64,000 bases of DNA, from contig NZ_DS989904.1 of the NCBI RefSeq assembly GCF_000155595.1, positions 690,477 to 754,476 of the forward strand, in the 5' to 3' direction. The stretch's first letter is position 1. Every line of letters starts with the position of its first letter. Shown here one piece after another: positions 55,219 through 63,995 of this stretch. The position numbers and the translations under genes were made by a program. The notes beneath the pieces are model-generated. The model did not search any database, was not told where the DNA came from, and worked only from the letters and a program-made list of their open reading frames with translations. This stretch comes from Synechococcus sp. PCC 7335. Its GTDB lineage: Bacteria; Cyanobacteriota; Cyanobacteriia; Phormidesmidales; Phormidesmidaceae.

Positions 55219-55689
55219 CTACGCCGCCGGATAATTCTTCAGCAGCTCTTCATCGTTTTCATCTGCGATAGAAGCCACGATCGTCATCAATCGAGAAATT
55301 TCGCTAGGATTTATATCCATTAGAGTCCGCGCTGAAAACACAACAACACTGTCTTCTAACAGACCGAAACAGGCTTCAAACGTATTGCCACAGTTCATCT
55401 CGAGTAGCTTACGCATCATATCTGCCTCGTTTTGAACCGGTAGCTTGTGTACAGGCGACCAGACCGTCAGCGTATCTTCATCGGTTTCACCCGAAAGCTG
55501 AACGAACACATCCACTGAGCCGTATTTAAACTTCCATAGGTGTCCGTCATCGGAATGGTTCACCATTGCCGTACCTTCCTGCTCCAGACTGGAAATGACT
55601 GTCTCAATCACATCTAAAGGAGAAGTCGCCTCTTCTTCAGAATTATCTGGAAGGGCTGCAAGCGTCTCAATAGCAGGCGTTGTAGTCAT
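55219..55689 (-). CDS. YbjN-domain (secretion chaperone-like) protein
   Basis: 156 aa from ATG 55689 (the upstream ATG at 55713 adds eight residues). The core DVIETVISSLEQEGTAMVN, FKYGSVDVFVQLSGETDEDTLTVWSPV, LEMNCGNTFEACFGLLEDSVVVFSARTL and the C-terminal helix match the YbjN family. It follows the fold of type III secretion chaperones. The acidic start (SEEEATS) is typical of cyanobacterial members. Its role is unknown. A second such gene in the window accompanies the CHAT protease (18050-18496). Confidence 0.82.
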   Translation of the reverse strand: MTTTPAIETLAALPDNSEEEATSPLDVIETVISSLEQEGTAMVNHSDDGHLWKFKYGSVDVFVQLSGETDEDTLTVWSPVHKLPVQNEADMMRKLLEMNCGNTFEACFGLLEDSVVVFSARTLMDINPSEISRLMTIVASIADENDEELLKNYPAA

Positions 55690-55865
55690 GTCGATAATTT
55701 CAAATACAAACAACTATCACAACTCTATCGTTGGTCTTCCGAAAAGGAAAGTTATCTCTTCCCATGTAGTGAACTACGCTAGATGGTGAGCTGTACTAGT
55801 CAAAAGTGGCGAACTTCGGCAGATAGATTCGATAGCTGAGTTTGGTAGCTCTAAGTTTAGTCGCT

Positions 55866-56615
55866 TTAATAATTAGCGAATCCAGGCTGATGGCGAATCA
55901 GGCTCAAAAACTCTTCACGGGTTTTTGCGTCTTCGTCAAATACACCGACCATAGCGCTAGTCACCGTCCAGGACCCTGGCTTTTGAACCCCGCGCATGGC
56001 CATACACATATGACTTGCTTCCATCACAACGGCTACACCTAGAGGATCTAGGACTTCTTGTACAGCCTCAGCAATCTGACGATTCAGGCGCTCTTGCACC
56101 TGCAGCCGACGGGCATACATCTCAACAATACGAGCAAGCTTACTCAAGCCGACCACACGCTGATTAGGAATATACGCAACATGGGCTCGTCCCATAAAAG
56201 GCAGCATATGATGCTCGCACAGGCTGAAGAAGTTGATATCACGAACGAGCACCATTTCGTTATGGCCTTCATCGAAGATGGCATCATTGACAATGGTCTC
56301 TAGTGATTGTGAATAGCCTTGGGTTAAAAAGCGCATAGCTTCGGCCACGCGATGTGGCGTTTTGAGCAAACCTTCACGCTCAGGATCTTCCCCAACGGAG
56401 AGCAGCATAGTACGAACAGCGTCCATCATCGGGCCATTGTCTTCATTGGGGCTTATTTTAGAAGGGCGACGAGGAATCACCTTGCCATGCTTGGTCTGAC
56501 GATCGGGACGTACCTGATGGCTGGAGAGTTTGTCGCCATTAGTAGAGCGATTACTCAGCACGCTCTCGCTAAAGTCGCGGCCATCGATACCGGGAATCCC
56601 GTCAGATATAGTCAT
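55866..56615 (-). CDS. folE: GTP cyclohydrolase I
   Basis: 249 aa from ATG 56615, preceded by an AGAGGA ribosome binding site; a further ATG eight codons up is less likely. The catalytic core has the zinc motif [33 protein letters not shown], and the Cys in [14 protein letters not shown]. The first 60 residues are an extension with no conserved domain, and this is a common cyanobacterial length. It makes 7,8-dihydroneopterin triphosphate for folate and pterin synthesis. In Synechococcus elongatus a folE follows the ado-aar-accA-SDR row in the same order. Confidence 0.95.
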   Translation of the reverse strand: MTISDGIPGIDGRDFSESVLSNRSTNGDKLSSHQVRPDRQTKHGKVIPRRPSKISPNEDNGPMMDAVRTMLLSVGEDPEREGLLKTPHRVAEAMRFLTQGYSQSLETIVNDAIFDEGHNEMVLVRDINFFSLCEHHMLPFMGRAHVAYIPNQRVVGLSKLARIVEMYARRLQVQERLNRQIAEAVQEVLDPLGVAVVMEASHMCMAMRGVQKPGSWTVTSAMVGVFDEDAKTREEFLSLIRHQPGFANY

Positions 56616-56751
56616 AGAAAAGGTCCTCTTAAAACCCAAAGTGAAAGCAGAGAGTGAAGCTGAAAAAGCAGGCTGTGAAACTGGACAGCCGAGTATAAAC
56701 AGTTGAGTATAAAGTGTGACTATGAAGCTAGTCTGGAGATGAAAGCAAGAG

Positions 56752-56777
56752 TGTGGACCAGTAATGTGAACCAGTAA
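56752..56777. repeat. Near-perfect 13-bp tandem duplication
   Basis: TGTGGACCAGTAA (56752-56764) and TGTGAACCAGTAA (56765-56777) differ at one base, between folE and the SDR gene. Confidence 0.85.
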
Positions 56778-56820
56778 ATAGCTACATCCAACAGCTCAAG
56801 TCAATAGCTACAACGCACAG

Positions 56821-57633
56821 CTACAATGCACCGACGCTAGGCGTTATCGTCAGATGAGAAATGACCGCACTAGAAGGTAGAAGCGCCGTATGCAAGATGG
56901 TTTGGGCAACTGTTTCTGGCGTGAGCATAGCAGACCTGTCAAAGTTGGCTTGAACAGTATCGGTATCCCAAATAGGTGTATTGACCGCTCCAGGTGATAA
57001 GGTAACGACTCGAATTCCGTTAGCAGACTCTTCAGCCGCAATTGCGTTCGACAATTGCACCAACGCCGCCTTACTTACACCATACGCACCCCAGTTCGGG
57101 AAAGCTTGCTGCGCTGCAATCGAGGCAATGTTGATGATCAATCCTCTAGATTGAGCCCGCATTCCTGGTAAGACTGCCTGAACCATTTGGAAAACGCTTG
57201 TCACATTGAGCGACATTACTCGCTGCCAATCAGCTAAGGGCATATCACCTATAGGCGCGGTATACCCCATACCTGCGCTATTTACGAGAATATCCACTGG
57301 GCCGAAATGCGCGATCGCCTTTTCCACTAGTGCCTTCACTCTATTACAGTCGGCTAGGTCAATCACTACCCCTTGAGTGTTCACTCCAAAGACAGCTAGC
57401 TCTTCAGCTAAGACAGAGAGCTTATCCTGCGAGCGGGCCATCAGTAGCAGATCAAACCCAGCTTGAGCAAACGCCCTTGCCGTTGCTTCTCCTATTCCAG
57501 AGCTAGCGCCGGTAATCAACGCGCTACCTACGGATCTATCTAGTGATGGAGCTAATAGCGAGGCTCCTAGATTGGCTAACATAGGCGGCAAAGCTAGCTG
57601 ATCGCCCTCTTCGCAATCAGCTTCAAAACTCAA
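56821..57633 (-). CDS. Short-chain dehydrogenase/reductase
   Basis: 270 aa. The classical SDR motifs are present: ALITGASSGIGEATA (cofactor binding, about residue 37-51), VNSAGMG, catalytic Ser in INIASIAAQ, and YGVSKAA (YxxxK). The first 36 residues are an extension with no family character, and an ATG at about 57582 (MLANLG) could be the true start. The substrate is unknown. Position between accA and folE is conserved in Synechococcus elongatus as I recall it. Confidence 0.88.
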   Translation of the reverse strand: MSFEADCEEGDQLALPPMLANLGASLLAPSLDRSVGSALITGASSGIGEATARAFAQAGFDLLLMARSQDKLSVLAEELAVFGVNTQGVVIDLADCNRVKALVEKAIAHFGPVDILVNSAGMGYTAPIGDMPLADWQRVMSLNVTSVFQMVQAVLPGMRAQSRGLIINIASIAAQQAFPNWGAYGVSKAALVQLSNAIAAEESANGIRVVTLSPGAVNTPIWDTDTVQANFDRSAMLTPETVAQTILHTALLPSSAVISHLTITPSVGAL

Positions 57634-57697
57634 GAAAGATTAATATCGGTGCTAATAAATGCTAACTGTTATTTGCCACGAATGGAGAATGAAAGCC

Positions 57698-58672
57698 CTA
57701 GCTGGAAAATACGCCAATCTGACGAAATTTGTCATAGCGCTGATTACGTCGTTGCTCTGGGCTCATATCCAAAAGGGCATTAAGATTCTGTGCTAAAGCT
57801 TGCTGTAGAGTATCTGCCGCTTCAATCGGCGCAGCATGAGCGCCCCCAATAGGTTCAGGCAGTAGTTGATCCAAAATGCCCAGCTTCTTAAGATCCCAGG
57901 CGGTGACCTTTAGCGCATCAGCCGCTTGCGGTGATCTAGCTGCGTCCTTCCACAAAATAGACGCGCAGGCTTCCGGACTTGCCACATAGTAGACCGAGTG
58001 CTCAAACATCATTAGGCGATCGCCCACACCGATACCTAAAGCGCCACCGGAGCCGCCTTCTCCAATCACCGTACAAATAATCGGTACATCTAGGCGAAAC
58101 ATCTCACGCAAGTTATAGGCGATCGCCTCGCCCTGACCCATTTCTTCTGCTTCAAATCCTGGCCAGGCACCTGGCGTATCAATAAAGCTAAAAATCGGCA
58201 TATCAAAGCGATCGGCATGCTCCATCAACCGCATCGCCTTGCGATAGCCACCGGGCACTGGCATCCCAAAGTTGCGCGCTACGTTGTCTTTAGTATCGCG
58301 TCCTTTTTGATGACCCATCATCATTACCGGGCGGCCTTGGAAACGAGCGATGCCGCCGACTAAGGCCAAGTCGTCCTTACCCGAACGGCGATCGCCGTGT
58401 AGTTCTACCCATTCATCGCTAATGGCCTGAATATAGTCCAGCGTACTGGGCCGACGCGGATGACGAGCTACCTGAATTCGTTGAGCTGGTGTTAGGCTTG
58501 TAAAAATTTCCTGACGCAGCTGCTGGGCCCGCGATTCCAGCTGATGGATCTGGTCAGACACATCGACATCGTTATCTTCAGCTAGCTCACGAATCTGAAC
58601 AATTCGCGACTCTAACTCAGCTAGTGGCTTCTCAAAATCCAGTAAAATTGGCCTACGTTCAGTCGTTACCAT
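57698..58672 (-). CDS. accA: Acetyl-CoA carboxylase carboxyltransferase subunit alpha
   Basis: 324 aa. It carries the carboxyltransferase crotonase-type fold with [80 protein letters not shown] and [17 protein letters not shown]. It transfers carboxyl from carboxybiotin to acetyl-CoA together with AccD. The N-terminal coiled-coil region (residues 5-50) is normal. It follows aar by 94 bp, fitting a role in feeding fatty-acid synthesis for acyl-ACP and alkanes. Confidence 0.95.
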   Translation of the reverse strand: MVTTERRPILLDFEKPLAELESRIVQIRELAEDNDVDVSDQIHQLESRAQQLRQEIFTSLTPAQRIQVARHPRRPSTLDYIQAISDEWVELHGDRRSGKDDLALVGGIARFQGRPVMMMGHQKGRDTKDNVARNFGMPVPGGYRKAMRLMEHADRFDMPIFSFIDTPGAWPGFEAEEMGQGEAIAYNLREMFRLDVPIICTVIGEGGSGGALGIGVGDRLMMFEHSVYYVASPEACASILWKDAARSPQAADALKVTAWDLKKLGILDQLLPEPIGGAHAAPIEAADTLQQALAQNLNALLDMSPEQRRNQRYDKFRQIGVFSS

Positions 58673-58766
58673 AAGGAGTCAAGGGCTAAATAAAGGGTCC
58701 AGTCAACAGCTGAACCTAGCGCTCAGCTAGCGGTACTAGCGTATCGCATTTGTAGCAACCACTACA

Positions 58767-59786
58767 TCACGTTAGCAGGGGTTTAAACCCGTGTCGTCTA
58801 GATGCCTCTCCAATCAAATCCATCTTCTCTAACGTAATTTGATTGCGGCCCCAAGAAAAATTGGTATGTAGCTTTTCAAACTCCAACAGCATCGACTCTG
58901 CAAAGCAGGCGAATAGCTGACGGCCTGGCACATCCATGTTCACAATGTTCATGATGTGCCAATCAATGTCTAGCATGTGCTCAACGATGCCACCTTTGAG
59001 TACTGTAATACCCGGGTGCGAGAACGTCACATCCATGTTCTTTGGATAGCCACCATCAACCATCAAGCAAGGCTGCTTTAGTGTCTCCAAATCTACTTCT
59101 ACCCCTTTGGGCATACTGGCAACCCACACCACTACATCCGCTTGGGGCAGTGCTTCGTCCAATGTTTGCACCTGACCGAACTTTAGATCTGCTTGTAAGT
59201 TTTCTAGACGCTCTTGATTACGAGCCACGAGCAGCAGGTTCTTAACGCCTGTACGTGCCGTTAACCAACGACACACAGCGCTCCCAATATCACCAGTTGC
59301 ACCACAGACTGCGACCGTCGCCTGGCTCAGATCGATGCCGAGGCTAGGAGCCGCTTCCTCTACCTGCTTACAGATCACATAGGCTGTATGCGTGTTTCCA
59401 GTTGTGAACTTACTAAAGTCTAAATCTAAGTTCCGAACCCGCTTAATCTGCTCTAGCTTGAAGTTCTCAAAAATGATGGACGAAAAACCACCTAGCGCCG
59501 TGATGTTGATGCCCTCTTTTTGAGCATGAGCCATTGCATTTAGAATTTTACGAGTGGCTGCTTTAATCCGCCTGTTCGCTAACATCTCTGGCAAAAAACA
59601 AGACTCAACGTATTTGCCTTCGATCGTCTGTCCTGTAGCGCTAACCACTTTAAAGTGATCGACAACCTGGGGCGGGGCGCTACACCAAAAGTCTAAGCCT
59701 TGTTCCGCATATTCAGGGTAGCCCAGCTTATGGGCAACTGATTTAGCGTGTTCTAGGCTGGTGAGATGACCAATTAAACCAAACAT
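58767..59786 (-). CDS. aar: Long-chain acyl-[acyl-carrier-protein] reductase
   Basis: 339 aa. This enzyme reduces acyl-ACP to fatty aldehyde with NADPH. It has the start [25 protein letters not shown], the Rossmann [16 protein letters not shown], and the Cys in LFACFAES. This Cys falls at residue 294, the position of the nucleophile in the Synechococcus elongatus enzyme. It is downstream of ado in the usual cyanobacterial order. A strong stem-loop between ado and aar suggests that aar is expressed largely from its own promoter. Confidence 0.95.
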   Translation of the reverse strand: MFGLIGHLTSLEHAKSVAHKLGYPEYAEQGLDFWCSAPPQVVDHFKVVSATGQTIEGKYVESCFLPEMLANRRIKAATRKILNAMAHAQKEGINITALGGFSSIIFENFKLEQIKRVRNLDLDFSKFTTGNTHTAYVICKQVEEAAPSLGIDLSQATVAVCGATGDIGSAVCRWLTARTGVKNLLLVARNQERLENLQADLKFGQVQTLDEALPQADVVVWVASMPKGVEVDLETLKQPCLMVDGGYPKNMDVTFSHPGITVLKGGIVEHMLDIDWHIMNIVNMDVPGRQLFACFAESMLLEFEKLHTNFSWGRNQITLEKMDLIGEASRRHGFKPLLT

Positions 59787-59944
59787 TCAGGAGTTACTAA
59801 CGTCTTACGCGTTAAAAGAAATATGGATACTTCGTCGTGTGCATCCTAATTTTTGTTCCATCCTGCTGGTCAAAAGATCCTGGAAATGAAAATCCAGCTT
59901 CGGAGGGAAGATAAAGGAAAGCAGTACTAAATCGATAGAAAGGG

Positions 59945-59982
59945 AAAAGCGACCCTATCATTAAAGCTGACTAAGGTCGCTT
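59945..59982 (-). terminator. Terminator between ado and aar
   Basis: On the minus strand AAGCGACC (59982-59975) pairs with GGTCGCTT (59954-59947), an 8-bp stem with a 20-nt loop followed by TTTTCCCTTT. It sits 12 bp after the ado stop codon. Confidence 0.82.
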
Positions 59983-59993
59983 GCAAGCGGCTA

Positions 59994-60689
59994 CTACACA
60001 GCGGCAAGCCCTTGAGCGGATAGTCGCATCACATCGCGAGCGCTAAAGCCTATGTTAGCAAGTGCTTCGCCGTAGGTGATCATAAAGTCTTCGATCAAGG
60101 CATCTTTCTCCATACCCAGAACAGCCGCATCCTCTTCCACCTGGTTTAGCATCTTCCAGATCAAGGGTAGATTGGCACGGTTTGCTGTCTCTAGCTCGGC
60201 TTTGGATGCTTCAAAGTTTGCCTTTAGCCACTCTTCGCCAAAGTTTAAATGCATATACTCATCTTTGACGACGCCTTCTGTAATCTTACGGGCAAAGTCA
60301 TCTGCGACTGGAATATAGATGTTGTAGGCAGAGATAGCGAAGGTTTCAATGATCAAAGATTGGATCAGCAGACAGGTGACAATTTTGCCCTCGGCAAGAG
60401 CAGTTTGAAAATTATCGTGGAGCTGAGCGAAGAATTCTTTTGCAAAGGGCATATCTGGGTTGACGCTGAGGTTTTTACCACAAGCCTGAAATCCCTTCAT
60501 ATGACGGTTTTCCATTCGAGCCAGCTTAAGCAAATCATCCTTGAAGTCACCAAGATGCTCCGATAGCTGCTTGTAGTTATTGTTCGCTTCGAGCTCGCCC
60601 TCAATCACAATCGCGTTAATACGACTGTAAGCATCTTTGTAGGTTTCACTTTGGAAATCCATTGCTGGGCTAACTTCAAGGGTTTGCAT
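59994..60689 (-). CDS. ado: Aldehyde-deformylating oxygenase (alkane synthase)
   Basis: 231 aa. It is a diiron ferritin-like protein. Family features are [22 protein letters not shown] with the first Glu ligand, [16 protein letters not shown] (ExxH), [13 protein letters not shown], and [15 protein letters not shown] (ExxH). It turns fatty aldehydes from Aar into alkanes with loss of formate. Length and all ligands are normal. It heads the leftward row ado-aar-accA-SDR-folE. Confidence 0.97.
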   Translation of the reverse strand: MQTLEVSPAMDFQSETYKDAYSRINAIVIEGELEANNNYKQLSEHLGDFKDDLLKLARMENRHMKGFQACGKNLSVNPDMPFAKEFFAQLHDNFQTALAEGKIVTCLLIQSLIIETFAISAYNIYIPVADDFARKITEGVVKDEYMHLNFGEEWLKANFEASKAELETANRANLPLIWKMLNQVEEDAAVLGMEKDALIEDFMITYGEALANIGFSARDVMRLSAQGLAAV

Positions 60690-60754
60690 AGCTGTACTAT
60701 CCTATTGCATTAAATTTGTTTGATCTATTAGACCTCTAATTGCGATTGCTCAAG

Positions 60755-60772
60755 AGTTCTTAATAGTTCTTA
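60755..60772 (-). promoter_or_regulatory. Direct repeats at the ado promoter
   Basis: Two copies of the 8-mer AGTTCTTA (plus strand, starts 60755 and 60765) are spaced 10 bp, one helix turn. Just downstream of them in the leftward direction is TTGAGC (60748-60753), then after about 15 bp TCTAAT, a fair -35/-10 pair. The repeats are therefore placed for a regulator contact immediately upstream of -35 (inference). Confidence 0.35.
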
Positions 60773-60854
60773 CCAATCTGTGTCTTTACTAGACTATCAG
60801 AATCGTCCTAGATAAGGAGCCCCTAGGGTAGGAAATCTGGTATGACAATCATTG

Positions 60855-60887
60855 ATTGATCGCGATAATTGGTATATAGCGATCAAT
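60855..60887. promoter_or_regulatory. Perfect 9-bp inverted repeat between ado and the next gene
   Basis: ATTGATCGC (60855-60863) and GCGATCAAT (60879-60887) are exact inverted arms with a 15-bp A/T-rich spacer. There is no T-run, so I take it as a possible operator or mRNA hairpin rather than a terminator. Confidence 0.4.
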
Positions 60888-60919
60888 AGTTCTAGCAATA
60901 ACTTAGAGCTGTGGTGGAA

Positions 60920-62077
60920 TTATGATATTGGGGTCGATTCTACCGTTATTTCATTCATAGCCATATCTTCTACACTCGCTTCATCGGAGAGCATTCTTAA
61001 CTTTATCCGCCTAGCAGTGGTGCTATTGGCTTCACCTAGCTGCACTTCAATCAGTTCACTACACAGGGGACTGAGCGCCGCTAAAAGCGATCGCAAGTTA
61101 GGCGTACTCTCACCACTGTCGACAAATATCCGATCCGAGAGCTTACTCATCCGTTTCCAGGCAGTGTATAGTTTGACCGCAGCCTGCTCGAGCTGAGTTG
61201 CCTGATTCACCAGATCAGCAGTGGAATTTAGACAGCCAATTCTTAGCGCTTCATCCAGGGCTAGCTCTAAGTCTACGCGCTCAGGGTCTAGCGCCTGCAC
61301 TTGCCCAGCGGCTTCTATGTAGCGAGATAAATATTTAGCCTCAGCAGTAACCTGCTTGAGGGTATCGATATCAGGGTTTTCGTCAACTTCGTTTTTTAAG
61401 CTCTGTTGATGGCTCTGCGGGAGTTTTTCCATCTCGCGCACCATCGGCGTTAGATAGCGAGTTGGAATGGTCTGATCGCTAACCTTGGCACGAACAGACT
61501 CAGGGACTAGATCCGAGTTCATAGCAGTCCATTCGTCTGTCAAGTTGCGAACTTCTTTGCGGGTGATCTGGTCGCCTCGGCGGGCGGCATCACTCACTAT
61601 TTGCTGTACCTCTGGAGAAGCCTGAGCCGTCTCTAGAAAGGCGCGCTTGCTGAAACGGTTGACATCTTGAGTTTCGATCAGACCATCTTCTAGCATTTGG
61701 TCGGCGCTGTTGGCCAGATCAATCAAGACGTAGGCTTGGCTTTTGCTCAAGTCTCTGTCTTTTAACCAGTTGAGAAAGCCAACGCTACCTTTCGATTGTG
61801 GAGATGTCGAGTCAGGGACCTTGGAATTGCTATTAGAAAGACGATTAGCGCCGTTGGAAGCACCTCTTTTTTCGCGATCGCGGACTGCTCGCAAAATTCG
61901 CCCCCGCCAAATGTCAGTTTGCAAATCGAAGCGATCGCAAACTTGCCAAGCCACTTCTACTCGCTGGTGGAACTCATAATCTGATAAGTCGCTATCGGCT
62001 GCTGGTACCGCAATTCCTAAATCTACTGATTGATCTGACTCAGAAATATCTACGGTAAACTGCTCAGCGATCGTCAT
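60920..62077 (-). CDS. Unrecognised DNA-binding-like protein
   Basis: 385 aa from ATG 62077, with a weak ATAGGT ribosome binding site; a GTG at 62092 would add five residues. No family is recognised. It is highly charged and mostly helical. The segment LKDRDLSKSQAYVLIDLANSADQ (about residue 105) looks like a helix-turn-helix, reminiscent of ParB/KfrA-type or replication-associated proteins. The region FSKRAFLETAQASPEVQQIV and the following charged helices could be a dimerisation part. No signal or membrane segment. It might be a nucleoid or partition factor, but this is a guess. Confidence 0.55.
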   Translation of the reverse strand: MTIAEQFTVDISESDQSVDLGIAVPAADSDLSDYEFHQRVEVAWQVCDRFDLQTDIWRGRILRAVRDREKRGASNGANRLSNSNSKVPDSTSPQSKGSVGFLNWLKDRDLSKSQAYVLIDLANSADQMLEDGLIETQDVNRFSKRAFLETAQASPEVQQIVSDAARRGDQITRKEVRNLTDEWTAMNSDLVPESVRAKVSDQTIPTRYLTPMVREMEKLPQSHQQSLKNEVDENPDIDTLKQVTAEAKYLSRYIEAAGQVQALDPERVDLELALDEALRIGCLNSTADLVNQATQLEQAAVKLYTAWKRMSKLSDRIFVDSGESTPNLRSLLAALSPLCSELIEVQLGEANSTTARRIKLRMLSDEASVEDMAMNEITVESTPIS

Positions 62078-62272
62078 TGAAATACCTATCACGAAAAAAG
62101 AATCGGCTAAGGGAATCAGGAAAAGATAACCTTAGCGAAAAAGAAGCCGAATTATTATGACATGCGCTTATCCCCAACGCTGATGACTAGTTTACTGATG
62201 ACCCACTATGACGGTTGCCGTGACAGACAACCTTAGTTCAGTACAACGCGAGTAAGTACAACAAGGAAACCC

Positions 62273-62776
62273 CTATCGAAAAAGTAGCGTCCACACTTGG
62301 CCAGCAACCCAGATAGATACCGCAGCCATCCCAATAACCAGCGATACAAGTCCCACAATGACTACAATTGAAAATATCTTATCCGCGGCTCGGCTCGGCA
62401 CAGGCGCAGCCATATGTTTTTCTATCAGTGCCACATTCTGACTATTCGCCTTCCAACCCACGTCGAATAAATCCCCCAGCACAGGCACCATTCCACTGAG
62501 TACATCGAGGAGAATATTGCAGCCCATTCGTCCTAGTGTCTGGGCAGGTAGACCCATCTTGGCCGCCTCAAATACAATATAGACAGAGAGTAAGCCCGTT
62601 ACTACATCACCTCCTCCTGGCAGCAATCCCAGAATTGGATCGAGGCCGACTCGAATACCTGAGCCAGGAATTGCGATCGCCTTATCTAAGAGATGGCTCA
62701 TTCGCTGCAGGCGTTTAAGAGAAGCAGTCGTGACGTCAGCTTTGTGTATAGAAGACTTATCTGAAGGAAGAGACAT
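62273..62776 (-). CDS. DUF4112 family membrane protein
   Basis: 167 aa. Family features are LLDKAIAIPGSGIRVGLDPILGLLPGGGDVVTGLLS, then VLSGMVPVLGDLFDVGWKAN, and a final membrane segment (IFSIVVIVGLVSLVIGMAAVSIWVAG). Gly/Pro-rich hydrophobic stretches suggest a re-entrant membrane arrangement. Function unknown. Found in many bacteria. Confidence 0.88.
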   Translation of the reverse strand: MSLPSDKSSIHKADVTTASLKRLQRMSHLLDKAIAIPGSGIRVGLDPILGLLPGGGDVVTGLLSVYIVFEAAKMGLPAQTLGRMGCNILLDVLSGMVPVLGDLFDVGWKANSQNVALIEKHMAAPVPSRAADKIFSIVVIVGLVSLVIGMAAVSIWVAGQVWTLLFR

Positions 62777-62978
62777 AAAAGCAATTAGGACTTCTTGTAT
62801 CGGCTGCTATGTGCTGCAAAGGTAGCCTAATCAATTACTCAAACCTTCACTCTGAGGATATGATCTTTACCACAAGGGCATGGGATCAAAAGAGATAAGT
62901 AGACTAATGTACAAAGTTCTTAAATTATGGTTTAGCGTCCGTTTGCTAGGCTAGAGCGCAAATCGATCTAATCGCATC

Positions 62979-63203
62979 ATGCCAAATTCCACTACTCAAA
63001 CTTGTCCTATTTGCAGCGTCAAAATAATAACTGGCACAGCAGGAGGCGATCGCGTTGTCTTCTCTAGTGGGCCACAGGGCAGCCGAGCTAAATTATGGGC
63101 TAGAGTCTGTCAGTACAACAAAAAGTCAGGATGCATCAATGAACAGGGAAAGGATGAAAGTATCACCGCCGATGATTACTACAAAGACGCACCTTCTACC
63201 TAG
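62979..63203 (+). CDS. Small conserved-looking cysteine protein
   Basis: 74 aa. It has a CPIC motif near the start (residues 9-12), then GGDRVVFSSGPQGSRAKLWARVCQY and a further cysteine in KKSGCIN. The pattern CxxC...C...C could bind zinc. I recall similar small cyanobacterial proteins but cannot name a family or function. The ATG at 62979 is the only sensible start. Confidence 0.55.
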   Translation: MPNSTTQTCPICSVKIITGTAGGDRVVFSSGPQGSRAKLWARVCQYNKKSGCINEQGKDESITADDYYKDAPST

Positions 63204-63281
63204 TTCTTCTCAACGTTCTGACTGTTCGCTCTTTGGTCGTAACGCCCATCCATTTGATCTAACGCTACCTAGCTAAATTCT

Positions 63282-63719
63282 ATGAAACCAACTAAATTTC
63301 TAGCGATCGCAGTTCCGGCCTTTCTACTCACTACTGGTCTTGGCATGGGTAAAGCTGCTGCCGAGCTATATAACCCCCCAACTTTAGACGGACGAGAAAT
63401 TAACGACACGCTCTCCAACAGTGATATTCCCACCGGGCTAGGTGGCTTTGCCAAAGATTACGTAGTCGATCTAGAAGCTGGCGACCAGATCACTGTTGAT
63501 GCTATCTCAGAAGAGTTTGACACGCTGGTTATGCTGATGGACGCTAACGGCATCACTGTCAGCGAAAACGATGATGGCCCTGACGGGAGCACTAACTCTC
63601 TGCTATTTGCCCGGATTAGCGAAGCGGGTAAATACACCATCCGCGTCCGTTCTTACGCAGGTGAGGGCTCTGGTCCTTTTTCGATTAAGGTGGCTCGTCT
63701 GCGTCCTATCGAATTCTAG
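63282..63719 (+). CDS. Secreted PPC-domain protein
   Basis: 145 aa with a signal peptide (KFLAIAVPAFLLTTGLGMGKAAA, cleavage near residue 26). The rest is one bacterial pre-peptidase C-terminal (PPC) domain: FAKDYVVDLEAGDQITVDAISEEFDTLVMLMDANG, acidic turn ENDDGPDG, and YTIRVRSYAGEGSGPFSIKV. Such domains are Ca-binding beta sandwiches, usually attached to secreted proteases. Here the domain stands alone. It would be periplasmic or secreted. Role unknown. Confidence 0.85.
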   Translation: MKPTKFLAIAVPAFLLTTGLGMGKAAAELYNPPTLDGREINDTLSNSDIPTGLGGFAKDYVVDLEAGDQITVDAISEEFDTLVMLMDANGITVSENDDGPDGSTNSLLFARISEAGKYTIRVRSYAGEGSGPFSIKVARLRPIEF

Positions 63720-63758
63720 GCAAGAGTTAGCAAGGCTAAATAGGTGACAGGCTAGGTC

Positions 63759-63797
63759 GGTTGACAGATCAAATGGGTTGACACAAATAGGTTGACA
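63759..63797. repeat. Three copies of GGTTGACA upstream of tRNA-Phe
   Basis: GGTTGACA occurs at 63759, 63776 and 63790. Each contains the -35 consensus TTGACA. No good -10 lies at the correct distance from any of them. Confidence 0.6.
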
Positions 63798-63831
63798 ATA
63801 GAGCCGTTTCGAGGGGTGAGTTGCTAACATA

Positions 63832-63855
63832 GTGCGCCAAAATGTGCGCCAAAAG
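63832..63855. repeat. Near-perfect 12-bp tandem duplication
   Basis: GTGCGCCAAAAT (63832-63843) and GTGCGCCAAAAG (63844-63855) lie about 70 bp upstream of tRNA-Phe. Confidence 0.9.
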
Positions 63856-63872
63856 ACCTCCAAAAAATTGTC

Positions 63873-63900
63873 TTGCTACCGTCCCCCTATTTTGTTAACT
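63873..63900 (+). promoter_or_regulatory. Possible tRNA-Phe promoter
   Basis: TTGCTA (63873-63878) and TTAACT (63895-63900), 16 bp apart, would start transcription about 15 bp before the tRNA. The match is moderate. Confidence 0.35.
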
Positions 63901-63922
63901 TAGTTAGGCGCAAAACGCGCAA

Positions 63923-63995
63923 GCCGGGATAGCTCAGCTGGTAGAGCAGTGGACTGAAAATCCTCGTGTCGGCGGTTCAAGTCCGCCTCCTGGCA
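63923..63995 (+). tRNA. tRNA-Phe (GAA)
   Basis: 73 nt. Acceptor arms GCCGGGA and TCCTGGC pair through seven bases with one G-T. The D-arm is GCTC...GAGC. The anticodon loop CTGAAAA contains GAA. The T-arm is GGCGG-TTCAAGT-CCGCC. The discriminator is A and CCA is not encoded, as is usual in cyanobacteria. The anticodon stem has one T-T mismatch. Confidence 0.95.
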
